DNA of 48,031 bases from Saksenaea vasiformis B4078 (lineage: Eukaryota > Mucoromycota > Mucoromycetes > Mucorales > Saksenaeaceae). Below, piece by piece: positions 35,481 through 46,904 of this stretch. The notes below the pieces were generated by a model, which had not been told where the DNA came from, searched no databases, and worked only from the letters and a program-made list of their open reading frames with translations. The translations under genes and the position numbers were made by a program. The stretch lies in the NCBI GenBank assembly GCA_000697055.1, contig JNDT01001339.1, positions 1 through 48,031 on the forward strand, given 5' to 3'. Each line of letters opens with the position of its first letter. Position 1 is the stretch's first letter.

Positions 35481-37231
35481 AGTTACTTACTAATGATTGC
35501 ATATTCCGTTTCTATCTTAGCATAGTGTTGGCTTTCCATGGAACACATAATCTATATAGATTAATGTAAATGCTTGTACAATAAGCAGTGCAACAAATTG
35601 AACAGTCTCTGGCACTGTTTCTCATCAGCGAAGTTGGACCTATTACAGCAATAACAGGTACAATGCACCAAGGCGCACGCACAGAAGTTTGGATAAGAGT
35701 TTAATCCATCTATCAAAGGCAACGATGTCATTGATCACTTGCCGCAAGGGTATGATAGTTTTTCCCATACAACAACAGAGAAACATAATGGAAGGGGAGA
35801 AAAGCTTGTATCTACTATATATTCTAGATGTGCGATGTAGTATGAATACATCCGTTTTATCATTTGAACAAAAGATTAACGAGGTTCAACTACTGGTAAA
35901 TGGCCGATTACTTCGATTATAGCGGAGAACGTGGTGCATTCAATAAAAGTCGCACCAAAGAAACGTTTCAACCGCAAAATACTTCGTATTATCAATCGAT
36001 ATTAATAAGGAGGCACCATTTCATGCACGGACAATCAGATTTCAACTTTTAGATATATAATTGTAAGGCGCTTATAGCGCATCTCATGGTGTGTTTGAAA
36101 TAATTGGCTTTACTTTTTATTGAACGGGTTTTTACGCTACTCAGCAAGTTATGCATCCATGGAGGCGAATTTTACGCGGAGACAGAAATTGAACAGTAGA
36201 TACTCGATATAGATAGACAAAGCGATTGAAATGACCTCCGATCTGGGCGGGCAGAGGACCGGATTATAGATGCCTCCCTCGTCAGCAGCGCCTTGTTATT
36301 CTATTCAGCGAACAACGCTGGCTAAAACACTCAACGCAAAGTCTCTGTTGGAGGATGCTCATTTCCTCTGAAATTTGAGCATTGGAACACCGTCCTTATG
36401 CACCACGGTGATCTCACCCTCTCTCAATGTCTGAAAGCTCTTTGATTATGCGCTCAAAGATTATGTCTGATTTCCGTCAGATTCATTGTTTTCTGTACTA
36501 GAAAAAGCGGGAGAAACAAAGAGAAGGAGTAAGGAAAAAGAAAAAAGAAAAAAGGTTCTTCACATTAAGACTTGGCCGGTGACCTTTCGTATGCCAGTGT
36601 ATTACCCGTCAATAGGCATCCCCATTCCTCATTCCTCACATGTCGCCCTCTGATTGTGTCAGAGGTCCAGAAGACATTATTCAGCTATGCTGTAGCAGTA
36701 TTACTACATGATGTATCTCTATTTCAAATAGATACATCTTACGAGCCTGTATTTTCTACATCTCCGATTTACAATAAATACAGACAGACACTTCGAAAGT
36801 GGCTGTTGAGCGTTCTTTCACAAATTCATCGTGTGTCTACGTTTTGACTATCACTCACGAATCGTTATCAACTGCAATTATAAAGTGTGAGTAATATAAG
36901 GATACGCGCTATTATCCCACAATGCAATGGTGCATATTATTACATATGCTCTAACGATGGAAATTCGCGGCGACAATTCGTGTTAATACCGAGCTGCACT
37001 TGGGTTCCCATTGTTGTAGACAGCAGCAATGTACTATTTCACCGTTGTAGGCCCGGTATGCACGGGTTCTGCGTTTCTCGTCGATCTATGAGATCCACAA
37101 CACACAACTAGTATAGATAATACAGGAGAAATACAATGGAATAAATCAACTAACAAGCTGGGATGCTATGGAGCGGTTTCACTGCCAAAAGGGGAATGAT
37201 TTGAATAGTCTGCTTCTTACCGAATTTTGCA

Positions 37232-37550
37232 GGAAAAGTGGAGCTTGTCTCTTATAATCATATCCTTTGGCTGCAGAGGGACCTTTTCCTTGCGCCATTG
37301 CTTGAACTCGTTATTTCTAGAGTTGTAGTCCTGAAGCCTGTTTTTCTGGCATTTTTGGCAATATTTCCCGCTGAATCGCGTTTGTGAAGGTTCTCTACGA
37401 GATGTGCTTGTATCATTTTTCTGACATCTTTTTATGAATGATATGATAAAATTGATAAACGAGGAAGTGAAGAAAAAGTTCTCAGTGAGGACAATGCTGT
37501 GCTTAGATCAATAACTCTGGGGCAATTTTTATATACAGCCATTCATTGCT
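37232..37550. repeat. Inverted duplication partner of 29262-29950
   Basis: Reverse-complement match to the flank of paralog 2, with the ~370-base segment present there (29398-29767) absent here. It shows that paralogs 2 and 3 share upstream DNA well beyond the promoter block. Confidence 0.65.
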
Positions 37551-37570
37551 CTAGTGCGATTATTCCTCCT

Positions 37571-37801
37571 CACGTAAGCAACAAGGTTCAGCCCAGTCCA
37601 AGCAAGTCCCGGCCCAAACAAGGCCCAGCCCAAGCAGCATCTACCCATTGCGAGTATTAGACTGTGACACCTACGAATCGTTTGTTTTTCTTTCCTCTCC
37701 TTCTTTCTTCCTCTTCTTCTTTCCCCAGCGCTCGCAACGATACTGTTCCTCCCACGCAAAGCCTCGTTTTCACCGTTATCTTACAACGGTCCTGTGCAAC
37801 A
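37571..37801 (+). promoter_or_regulatory. Conserved 5' block of LRR paralog 3
   Basis: Begins CACGTAAGCAACAAGG, then TTCAGCCCAG and CCCAAACAAGG words, an ATTAGACTGTGAC segment, a C/T-rich run (37680-37730) and a GCTCGCAA word ahead of the ATG. It corresponds to 994-1220 and 29027-29240. Confidence 0.55.
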
Positions 37802-40800
37802 ATGGAAGAAACTCAAGCGTTCCGTTTACTTGGGGCAACGGAAGTCAAGAAAATCCCTATCCAGAATATTGGTGGAGAGGAGATCATTTATTGGGAGGAT
37901 ATCGAGCAAGTATTCCCTGGGGTCAAACATATTGAGAATGGTGGAACTGTTGTTACTATGGTGAGGGATCCTAGCGGCATGAGGTAAAACCAGAAGAAGT
38001 GCAAGACTGATGTTCATGATGAAACAGAGAAGAAATGTCACTCTGACCACGTGTTTTGGTTTACCGTAATATACCTTCTAGGGCAGTTCCACACCGTATC
38101 AAGCACGTTCCTGACGTTATTCTGGATGTTATCTTGTCCACTGCTGCTTGCGAGCGCGTTTCTGTTGAAGCTTCGACGGCAAAGTCGTGCTTGGGCTCCA
38201 CCGATACTGTAACCGAAGACATCATCGAGAATCTCCAAGTCGTCCCACCACTAGCAGAAACGCCTGTTGGCTACGCCACACAGTCGACTACTCCTGCCCA
38301 TTTACCCCAGTGTATTGCTGCTGGCATTGAGAGTGCTTCCAATTCTGGCCTATCGTTGAAAAAAATTGGGGAGCTTGCACCCCCAAAAACTCTGGAATCC
38401 AACATCAGGCAGTTGCTGAGCCTCCTGTTGGTGCCCAAAGCCCAAGCACAATTGCAAGCCTTTTCAGATTTGCACAATTCATCTGTTCAGACTATTAAAG
38501 ACGGTCAAGTGGAGCAAGCTGACCGACTGAACAAGGTTGTTACTGAGTGTCACAAAGATCTAAAAAACGATCAGATAGATCTGAAAAACGGGATGACCAA
38601 GATCGCTGAACTGGAAGCCCAAATGATCGAGTGGCAAAAAATCTTGAATGTTCAGCAGGCGGAGATGAACGCTAAGCAAGCACAAATGGATGCTAAACAA
38701 GCACAGATGAATGCTCAACAAGTAGAGCTGAATGCTAAGCAAGAAGAGCTGAATGCCAAGCAAGAAGAGATGAATGCTAAGCAAGAAGAGATGAAGCAGC
38801 TTCAGATCCAAGCTCTTGAGCAATTGGCTGTGCTTCAAAGTCGTGTTCAAGCCGTCCTCACTCAGACATACGAACTTCACGAATACCCCATCCCTCGTTT
38901 GTTTGTTGTACTTCCAGAGGACCCTTCAGGATGGAATCACTTCAATCCCTTGTCAAACAAGTTCCGGCTCTACTTTTTGTGCGAGTGTGGAGAACATACA
39001 AAATCGATCAATAGCAAGACCACGATTCCTCATCACATCCACATTGCTAAGCACGAAGGGTACGAGATCACTCGACCCTCGGAGTTCTTTCAGCAGTACG
39101 GCTCCTATGTCCTCACAATCCTGAAAATGCTTAAGTTCGGGATGACTGTCGCAGGAGTTGTTATGCCGGCTTTGTCTCAATTGGTCCGCGCGGAGTTCAT
39201 CGATCAGACCACTACAGCTTTAAAGCATTTGCAGAAAAACATCGAGCCTGGGGTCGATCAAGTCATTACGTATATCGATAACGTATCGGCACATGATGGA
39301 TTACCTACCGGGAAGGACTCGACGAGTAACAACAAGGCTGTTGATAATGTTGCCGAGCAGATGAACAACAACCACGCATTGGAAGGCGTAGATCTACGCA
39401 AGTTGGAGATGTTCTTGCAAGGTGCTGATGGAAACAAAGTGCTGGGAAATCTGTACAAGACTGTCACAAACGAGGGACACGTCAAATGGGTATGTGTTGA
39501 CCATTATCATGAGAATTATAACAGGTCGGCAGTCGAATCGTTCCGACGCGCAGTGAAAGCAGCTGGAGGGTCGTTTGACGAGAACAATGGCCTAGTGAAA
39601 GTGAAACTTGAGTCAACAGTGTTGGCAGAGCAGTTCTACTCCGCGCTGGCAAAGGCCAGATCTGTCTATGAGCTCGACATCTGCCTGGACTTGGAAGGAA
39701 GCAGGAGTGACCTTGAGGCATTAGAGGATGCACTCAAGAAATCAAGAATAGCGATTCTTCGTCTTGATCTCCAGAAATTTCAATCTAGCCTGAGTACCAA
39801 ACTGCTACCAACGTCTGCTCGATATGACATTCTAGTCCGCATCATGGAGCATCCTAATATGAAATTGATTCACATTATCCTTCCAAGTGATCTCGTTAAG
39901 CTTTCCAGCTTCTCGCCAAAAAGACTACTACACCTCCACAAGTTATCAATCGAGTTTAGGCCTCTAGTAATGGGAGCAAAGGACTTTAGACTATTGTCGG
40001 AGACGCTCAAGACGAATTCGATTCTGACCACTTTGGACTTGCGTTTCAAGTCGGTCACATCGGAGAGAGCTCAGGTGCTGGCTGAGGCGCTCAAGACCAA
40101 CTCGACTCTGACCGCTTTGGAACTAGGGGGTAACTCGATCGCAGACAACGGAGCTCAGGCGCTGGCTGAAGTACTCGAGACCAACTCGACTTTGACCAGT
40201 TTGGATTTGTGGAGTAACTCGATCGGAGACAACGGAGCCCAGGCCCTGGCTGAGGCACTCAAGACCAATTCGACTTTGGCAACTTTGAACTTGTCGGCCA
40301 ACTCGATCGCAGACAACGGAGCTCGGGCGTTGGCTGGGGCACTCAAGACCAACTCAACTCTGACGACTCTGGACTTGAGGTGCGACTCAATCGGAGACAA
40401 CGGAGCGCAGGCGCTGGCCGACGCACTCAAGTTTAACTCGACTTTGACAGATTTGTACTTATGGAGCAACTCGATCGGAGACAATGGAGCTCAGACGCTG
40501 GCCGAGTCACTCAAGACCAACTCGACTTTGACCACTTTGTACTTACAGGTTAATTCAATCGAAGACAACGAAGCTCAGGCGCTGGCTGAGGCACTCAAGA
40601 GCAACTCGACTCTGAGTGCTTTGCGCTTGACGGCCGAGTGGATCGGATCCAATGGGGCCCAGATGCTGGCTGAGGCACTCAAGGTCAACTCGGCTCTGAC
40701 CACTTTGGACTTGTCGATCAAATCGATTGCAGACGACGGAGCTCAGGCACTAGCTGAGGCACTCAAGACAAACTCGACTCTGACTACTTTGTACTTATTG

Positions 40801-40935
40801 AGCGACTCGATCGGAGAGAACGGAGCTCAGGCCCTCGCCGAGGCACTCAAGACCAACTCAACTCTGACTATGGTGCGCCAAGCCTACCCTCCGCGATACT
40901 TGGTACCAAAATTTCAGAATTCTACTGGTAAATGA
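37802..40935 (+). CDS. LRR receptor-like protein, paralog 3 (intact)
   Basis: Exon 1 is 37802-37983, the intron 37984-38081 and exon 2 38082-40935, giving 1011 aa. Residues 1-60 are the conserved module (QAFRLLGATEVKKIPIQN, YWEDIEQVFPGVKHIENGG). HRIKHVPDVILDVIL follows, then a variable region and six near-perfect heptads at ~257-298 (NAKQAQM, NAKQEEL and so on), a predicted coiled coil. The middle domain (~323-420) contains YELHEYPIPRLFVVLPEDPSG, FRLYFLCECGEHT, HIAKHEGYEITRPSEFF and a hydrophobic GMTVAGVVMPALSQLV. A linker with VKWVCVDHYHENYN follows, then about eleven 28-residue RI-type LRRs (~690-995). No signal peptide and no NACHT or NB-ARC P-loop are visible, so it is probably intracellular. 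The function is unknown; a ligand-sensing scaffold is an inference from the layout. Confidence 0.85.
38668..38793 (+). repeat. 21-base tandem repeat encoding a heptad coiled coil
   Basis: Six consecutive 21-base units of the type AATGCTAAGCAAGAAGAGATG, each giving one heptad (NAKQxxM/L). Paralog 1 has only about three related heptads (NDCRKDI, NECREDV, NEGRKDT) at the same place and paralog 2 has none clearly, so the array length differs between copies. Confidence 0.9.
40003..40870 (+). repeat. 84-base LRR array (paralog 3)
   Basis: About ten to eleven 84-base units encoding ALAEALKTNSTLTTLxLxxN-type LRRs. Units are more diverged than in paralog 1, with different residues at the exposed strand positions (for example LDLWSN, LYLQVN, LRLTAE). 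Confidence 0.9.
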
Positions 40936-41190
40936 AACGTGAATATTGATAATTCTGAAGGCTGGTACGATAAAGAATATATCATGAACAGCTTCTTTTA
41001 ACAAAATCATTTTAACGTTATAAAAAGGGTTTGAAGTTTACTACTGATTTTTCCCACGACTTTGCGTTTCTTTGAAGATATTTGGCGTTACTTCCAGATG
41101 AAGTCAGCGTTTCGAAGTACGTTCATCGGATGCCATGATTTCGGTGCCATCCTCTTCCATGTTACGTTTGTGTCAAAGGACGTGTTAAAG

Positions 41191-41460
41191 ATAGGGTTCT
41201 TTATCTCATGCAGAAGAAAAGCGTCAGTCATCGGATCTTTTTATTTCATGCAAAGCGTGTATGAAAGGTACAATTTTTTGGTCTCATGCAGAAGGCGTGT
41301 CGGTGATAGGGTACCATCATGTCATGCAAAGGGTGAATCAGTGATCGGGTTCTTTGGACTCATACAAGCGGTGTCTCAGAAACAGAATTCCGTCTTCTCA
41401 TGCAAAAGACGTGTCGAAGGTAGATTCCTTTTATCTCACACAAAAGGAATGTCTCAGATA
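41191..41460. repeat. Degenerate ~38-base minisatellite
   Basis: About seven units of 37-39 bases with the consensus flavour ATAGGGTTCTTT, then a TCTCATGCA word, then AAGGCGTGTC. CTCATGCA or a close variant recurs roughly every 38 bases. The open frame across it (41062-41604) therefore shows a 13-residue periodicity but no domain. Confidence 0.75.
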
Positions 41461-41769
41461 ACGGAAAGTGATGCATATTTAAAGCGAGCAATTTTTTTTC
41501 CTTTTTTGTTCTTCTTTGGTTCTGTTGGTACCAACATCCCCGGTACGGTTGTCAACTTTTTATTACATATCCAGGATCACTCACGTTTTTTGTATGCCGT
41601 TTAGGCTGCACGACCGCTGTCCCGAACCGTCTTGGCTGTGTTGGTGCTTTACGCCCTTCGCTGAAGTAAGCAAATGTTGTCATCCATACTCAGAATCACT
41701 CATTTTCCACAATAGATCGCCAGACGTTGCATCGCTTCAAGTCCTCTAGACCGTTCAAACGTGGCCGCT

Positions 41770-42010
41770 CCTACGCTATTGGGTTCCCCCCGTCATCCCG
41801 CCGCCCCTGCCGCTCAGGTGCGGGGCAGGCCGCCGTACGTTGGACGGCCATACCCTTCGGGGGTAAGTGAAAGGACATCGAAGCATTATTCCATTTGCTA
41901 ACCATGAATTATTTTCTATGCTGCTCGAATAAATTTTGCGTCCGCTGGAGAGACCAAGTTCACGTAAGTTGATCAATATTCTGACGTAAACTTGACATGC
42001 TAACGACCGC
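41770..42010 (-). repeat. Small dispersed coding-like family, member D (partial)
   Basis: Lies next to member C in the same orientation. Minus-strand segment MLRCPFTYPRR corresponds to MIYRCQLIYHLPKG in C; beyond it the frame becomes Gly/Arg-rich and stops. The outer part shares AAACCTGGCTCTTC and GATTCAATAAACA-type words with member A. Confidence 0.45.
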
Positions 42011-42183
42011 ATATTCAAATTCTTTAGCGCAAACCTGGCTCTTCAGAGACGCAAGATTTATTTAGTGTAGCGTAAAAAAATGATTCAATAAACAGTATCA
42101 TACAAGTTGCTACATAACGTGACCAATACCTATTCAGATAATATAGGATTTGCTCATCGATCAAATCCTAAAATTTTCTAGTA

Positions 42184-42650
42184 GTTTCACACTGTAGTCT
42201 ACAGTGTGAAAACAGCTCAGAACGTTGACCAGCCAAATCCTCATGCTGAGCATATCCTACAAGCGACTGTTCAGTAAATCAAAAAAAAATCAAGAGAACT
42301 GGTATAAGAATGGAAAAGATCGTGAGTAGAAAGCTTATAGTAATTGCCAGAACAATCCGACGTGTCATAGAGGGTAACGTCTGCCGAAACCCGTGTGCCG
42401 CTTTGATTAAGCAGGCAAATGTCCATTCTATGGGAGCCATAAACCATATCTCCCACCCAACCAAAACGGTACAGGTGTGACAACCATAGACACCTATGGT
42501 TACCCTTTGGTAGGTGATAAATAAGCTGACATCGATATATCATTGTATTTGCTGATTGTGCATAAGTATCTGAATTTTGTGTCCACTGGGGAAACAACGC
42601 GAAGTAATTGGAGTACGGATTTGTCATCAGTTCAAGCACTAATGATCTCA
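42184..42650 (-). repeat. Small dispersed coding-like family, member C (longest frame, empty MITE site)
   Basis: Minus-strand open frame 42651-42271 of 126 codons, with IYRCQLIYHLPKGNHRCLW, RFGWVGDMVYGSHRMD and SADVTLYDTSDCSGNYY. The segment around SADVTLYD is conserved with member B. At 42438-42440 the sequence has a single CAT where B carries the 263-base element. No clear start or signal peptide is visible, so this may be a remnant of a longer gene. Confidence 0.5.
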
Positions 42651-42787
42651 TACTGGGAACACATCACTGAAACTACTCTGTGCAAAAAGATGTTCAATGG
42701 GGCATCTTCCTTTTCTCGAGACCTATTTGCTGCTTTCGGAAGGATAATGCGGGACCATCACTGACACAATGAACTTCTCTAGTGCAA

Positions 42788-42915
42788 AACTCAGGTCAGC
42801 CAGGAGCGAACTATTCCTTGGATTAACGCAAGACAAACTACTTCTCAGCACAAATGCGCATCACTTTCCAGCGCAAATTTATCCGGCTTGGGACGTAACG
42901 TGATACTTATTTGAT
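42788..42915. repeat. Dispersed repeat, copy 2 (partner of 832-950)
   Basis: Direct-orientation counterpart of 832-950; see that entry. It overlaps the likely 3' UTR of STT3. Confidence 0.6.
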
Positions 42916-42948
42916 GTAAACGTTTATTCCAGATTCACTACTGAAGCT

Positions 42949-45386
42949 TTATGATTCTGCGCGTCTTCGCCGTTCTGCGCTCTTCTTGCTTCTAATTGTT
43001 TTCTTTTTCTTTTTGCCGGCTTCGAACGCGTTGGCAGACTTGTGTGATCGACCCAAGTTATCATAGTCCTTGACTTTGTAAATTCTGACAATCCAATTTT
43101 CTGAAGTAAACGCTTCTTCCAAAACATTAAGCTCTGGTCCTTGGATTGGGAGTCGCTGTTGACGGACACGATCCATGGGAGGTTGACCACCAAACAATTC
43201 ATGGAAGCGGTAATAACTCATCTTGTACATGAGTGAATTCTTCATTGCAGGCGATGCCATGTCATCCACACGATATTCTCCGGAGGCTGTAAAGTAGTTG
43301 CTCTCTTTGATTTTATCGGGCCACACACCTAACACGAATACATTAGTTGGACTATCCTTACCCAACATTTCATTCTTTGCATACCTTCAGCAATGCGTAT
43401 CATCCATAGATACTTGTTGATGTCGTCACCTGAGTATCCTAATAGACCACCGAAGATGACAAGGACATAGTCAACGTCATGCTTCTGCATGATCTCATAA
43501 GCATCATCTTCATCCGAGGACATGGCGCGACCAACGGTGGCAATGTGTGTATTGTTCCACGTGTTGTTATCAACCAATGTAGGACGGTCTGCCATGCCTG
43601 CAATCTGATAACCATAATCCCACCAGGACATGATCTTCGCGTCCTCCTTGGTATTTTTGCGGAGCCAATAGTAGGCCTCGCGGAAATCGTCAATGATATG
43701 CTGGGACCCATCGGGATTGCGGGAAGCTAACACGATCGAAGGGCTGGAATATGCGCTTGAGGTCACCCAAGTGCAATGCCATACAAACACCATCAAAAAG
43801 AAAGAAAAAGTAACAACAACAAGTGCTCGTGCATCGCGTGCCAGAATACCGTAGTATGTCTTCTTCGTTTTGTTTTGCGGTTTCTCCTTTACTGGCTGCC
43901 GCTTATTTGTCTTCTTCTTTTCTGAGCTAGGACCAGGTTGTGCAACAGCCTCGGTGGCTGTCGTTTCACCGTCGTTCGATGTATGCTTCGTGTCGAGATA
44001 GGTATCAAGCAGTGTAGATACGGCAATGCCAGCACAGATGCACACGACGGGTGTGAGGGTCAACATCAAACGTACCATGACGCCAGCAAAGTACGAAGCG
44101 AAAATACCATACACAATGACGAACACGTGTTCGTCGCGTAACCGCTGGAAGCACATGTAAATACCGGCAGGGAACAAGAAAATCAACATTTCCAGGTCGA
44201 AGAAGAAAGAAGGCCATGCTGTGGGCTGATGTTCTGAGACAGAGGCAATAATGGGAATGTGGATCTTGGCATAACCAGTATCCCACAGCGAATAGAATCG
44301 ACCTGTCCATGGTGCAATGTAACCTCCCAAAGTCAACAATACAATTGCCGTAAAACCAAGAACACTGGTTCCGATGACAAACGCTTTCAAGAGAGTCTGG
44401 AATTGCTTAGCTTGCAAATGACCACGTAACAAGTCGACAAAGGCCATGATCTGACATAATCCAAACACGCCTACAAGGTTGCGGTTTAGCATAGTCTAAC
44501 AAACTACTTTGTAGACATACCCAAAGCTGCCATGTGTTCCGATGTGCGGGTTGGTTGGAAACCAACAAAGGGGATTTGCATGGACATTAAGGTACCCAAA
44601 ACGTAAAAGGTGGAGTATGCTACATAGACACGGCTGGAGAAGCGACCCATGAGCATCAGCACAAACACATGCAAAGGGATCAAGTTGATGATAAACACGT
44701 AACCCCCCCAAGCAGCCACCATGTAGAAGTAGAAGAAGGCAGAGCATGCAGCGAACATGGCTGATCCTAGCTTCAGGGCCTTGATCCACAAAAAGAAAGT
44801 GAACATCAGCAAGAAAATGGCGATTGCTTCGTTATCGTAGGATCCAGCTACTGAACGTGATATATAACCAGGCGCAATACCAATGAATGCGGCGGCCAAA
44901 AGTCCAGCTGATGAATCTTTAAGTTCTTTCGTAAGAAGGTAGGTTGCGAAGGCGGTCGCACCCGAAAAAACTGGAGCCAACAAGACGCAAATGTTACGAA
45001 TATCCACAGGGAAGTGAAGGAAATGTAAAATGTTGTGGATGCTAGCTGCTGTCACCATCAGGCCGGGGTAGACAGTGCCACCTACGACGCGTCCTAATGG
45101 ATACCAGGAACGATCATCAAACCAATTCCAAAAGTCGTAGTAGCCATCTTTGACGAGCATCTTTGTTGCACGGTAATTGAACCTACAGAGATTTAGGTAC
45201 GCGTTCCAAATACTATATGAACCATTCTTTCTTTTTTTTTTTTTTTTACCATGGGTCGAATTCATGAATAACGGATTCATAGCGCACTATACTAAACAAG
45301 CGTGATGAAAACGCAGCAGCGGCTATTAAACCGAGGATGGCGGTTTTCAAAAGTCTTTTCTGGCTGCTGACATCCAGCGCAGCCAT
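42949..45386 (-). CDS. STT3: Oligosaccharyltransferase catalytic subunit STT3
   Basis: Transfers the lipid-linked glycan to Asn in N-glycosylation sequons at the ER membrane. Minus-strand exons are 45386-45250, 45182-44521, 44470-43385 and 43328-42949, all in phase, giving 754 aa. The first catalytic motif lies in [15 protein letters not shown], spanning the exon 1/2 junction. [13 protein letters not shown] and many hydrophobic helices follow. The catalytic WWDYGYQI motif is near residue 550, preceded by EDAKIMS. After it come [16 protein letters not shown] and [27 protein letters not shown] Lys/Arg-rich C-terminal tail ([21 protein letters not shown]) follows. A Lys/Asn-rich insert ([19 protein letters not shown]) lies between helices in the middle. 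Confidence 0.96.
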
Positions 45387-45973
45387 ATTTCTCCTTTTTT
45401 TTCTTTTGAAAGATGAGAAAAAGAGTTCAAAAGATAGTGGCAAAGGAGAAACGCTTGGCGAGTAGTTGTGCCAGCACGACTATTCGTTTGTTCGGAAATT
45501 AAAACTTTCTCATCAGCTGACCATACCTGTAGCGTTAACAGCCAATAAAATTCTACAATTTTGTCCCCAGCTAATACTCTGATTCGCCATTAACAAGCGG
45601 GATTTTAAAACAAAGAAGTGGACTGGTCATTAACACTGACCGTGCAAATTGACCGTCCAAGCAAACAGAGTGGTCATCAAAGCATATCCTAGTGTAACAC
45701 AATGTCATGTAACGTTCAAAAAATTCAGAGGTTTCTACAGCAAGGAGTACTGACCCGATGGTAACTTTGCGAAGGAGTAAGTTGAAGAGTGAGAAAAGAT
45801 ACGGATACTGGACGTTGTATTCATAAGTGAAGCTGTCTTCTGAAGGAAACAGGATTGGAGATTAATGTACCGACTGTAAAATGAGTAACAATTGCTACTA
45901 TATATCGTGATGGATAATGCTCCTGAGGTGTCGGTTATCTAGAGTGTCGAAAAGGTGAAGTTCATGAGGCTCG

Positions 45974-46116
45974 CACTATGGAAATTGGGTTCCTGCTTGA
46001 CTATTTTTCCTTAACAAAAAAATAGTCTAACGGGAACTGAGGTAGTACGGGACCCTGATAGGCTATTTTTCTCTTAAGGAAAAGTAGTCAAACAGGAACC
46101 CTATTTTCCATAGTGT
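45974..46116. mobile_element. Non-autonomous CACTA-like inverted-repeat element (143 bases)
   Basis: Starts CACTATGGAAA and ends TTTCCATAGTG. The arms (~45 bases) pair with few mismatches, sharing GGGTTCCTG and TTGACTA words. A TCG is repeated directly on both sides (45971-45973 and 46117-46119). The internal TTTTTCCTTAACAAAAAA word matches TTTTCCCTAACAAAAAA of the element at 35029, so both belong to one family. No coding capacity. Confidence 0.85.
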
Positions 46117-46739
46117 CGGTTATACTGTTTATTCTTATGAAAAAGGGCCAGGAACTAATATTGCTAAAACTTCCTCCAAATAACCGAATTCAGCGAAGTG
46201 ATGTCTGTTTCCTAATTGAGAACACAGTTTACAGATAGCCGCACTTACCACCATACTCTCCGTTTCTAAACCCCGTTGAGGAATTCTGATCAGAGGTAAA
46301 AATCGGAATCAGGAAAAGTGTGCTGAGTATCGACGATCGAATATGTGATTCAGTAAATAAAGTGATCAGATCAGACTTCCAAACCTGGGTTAAGCATTCA
46401 ATATCATTCTTTCCTTGTTGTAAGAATGAAGAGTGAGTGTTGTGAAGGCTAAACACCATAGTGTCACTTGAGCAGTAATGGTCAGTATAGCGGAATAAGC
46501 TTTTTGCGTCGATCTTCTTTTCATTATCTTCTTACTGGATTAACTGAAGCAACAGCTTGCATTTGTAATAATATGCGTTATTGAAGAACGATACTTTTTT
46601 ATTGTCGTTGACTGTCCACGTTTTGAACAGTGCATTAAGCAGAGTACAATGTATGTGACGAGTTTAGTTTGATGATTGTGCTTTGACATCATTTTCTGGT
46701 TTTTTATCATTATCCTTTGACACCATTTTCTGATTTTTT

Positions 46740-46890
46740 ATTACTTACCCTTTATCTTCTTCTCTCTCTGTCTATCTACTGTCGCTATTCGTTGTCTCTT
46801 TTTGTTATCTCTCTTCTCTCTCTTTTTCTGTCCGTTGTCTCTCTTTCCTCTCGCTGTCCGTTATCTCTGTTTCCTCTCTTTGTCATCAGT
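46740..46890. repeat. C/T-rich low-complexity tract with repeated TGTCCGTTGTCTCT words
   Basis: Imperfect repeats of CTCTC and GTCCGTTATCTCT-type words lie just before the right-edge exon and could supply its polypyrimidine tract. Confidence 0.7.
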
Positions 46891-46904
46891 GATCTGTTAT
46901 ACAG

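Larger units (their letters stand above)
34142..37570. other. Gene-poor repeat region between the secreted-protein gene and LRR paralog 3
   Basis: 3.4 kb without a supported intact gene. It holds family member B (34780-35480) split by an inverted-repeat element (35029-35291), and the upstream DNA that pairs with paralog 2's flank (37232-37550). Between 35500 and 37200 I see only short frames and A/T-rich DNA. Confidence 0.5.
40936..42948. other. Repeat-rich spacer between LRR paralog 3 and STT3
   Basis: No supported intact gene. It contains the 3' flank of paralog 3, a decayed minisatellite (41191-41460), members D and C of the small family, a 27-base palindrome (42185-42211) and the second copy of the 832-950 repeat (42788-42915), which abuts the STT3 3' end. 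Confidence 0.55.
45387..46904. other. Spacer between STT3 and the right-edge gene
   Basis: Contains the STT3 promoter, the 143-base inverted-repeat element (45974-46116) and a C/T-rich tract (46740-46890). No protein-coding gene is supported. Confidence 0.55.

Noticed and set aside
41062..41604. 180-codon plus-strand frame after LRR paralog 3
   Set aside because: Covers the decayed minisatellite and shows a 13-residue periodicity with no domain; no splice or promoter support.
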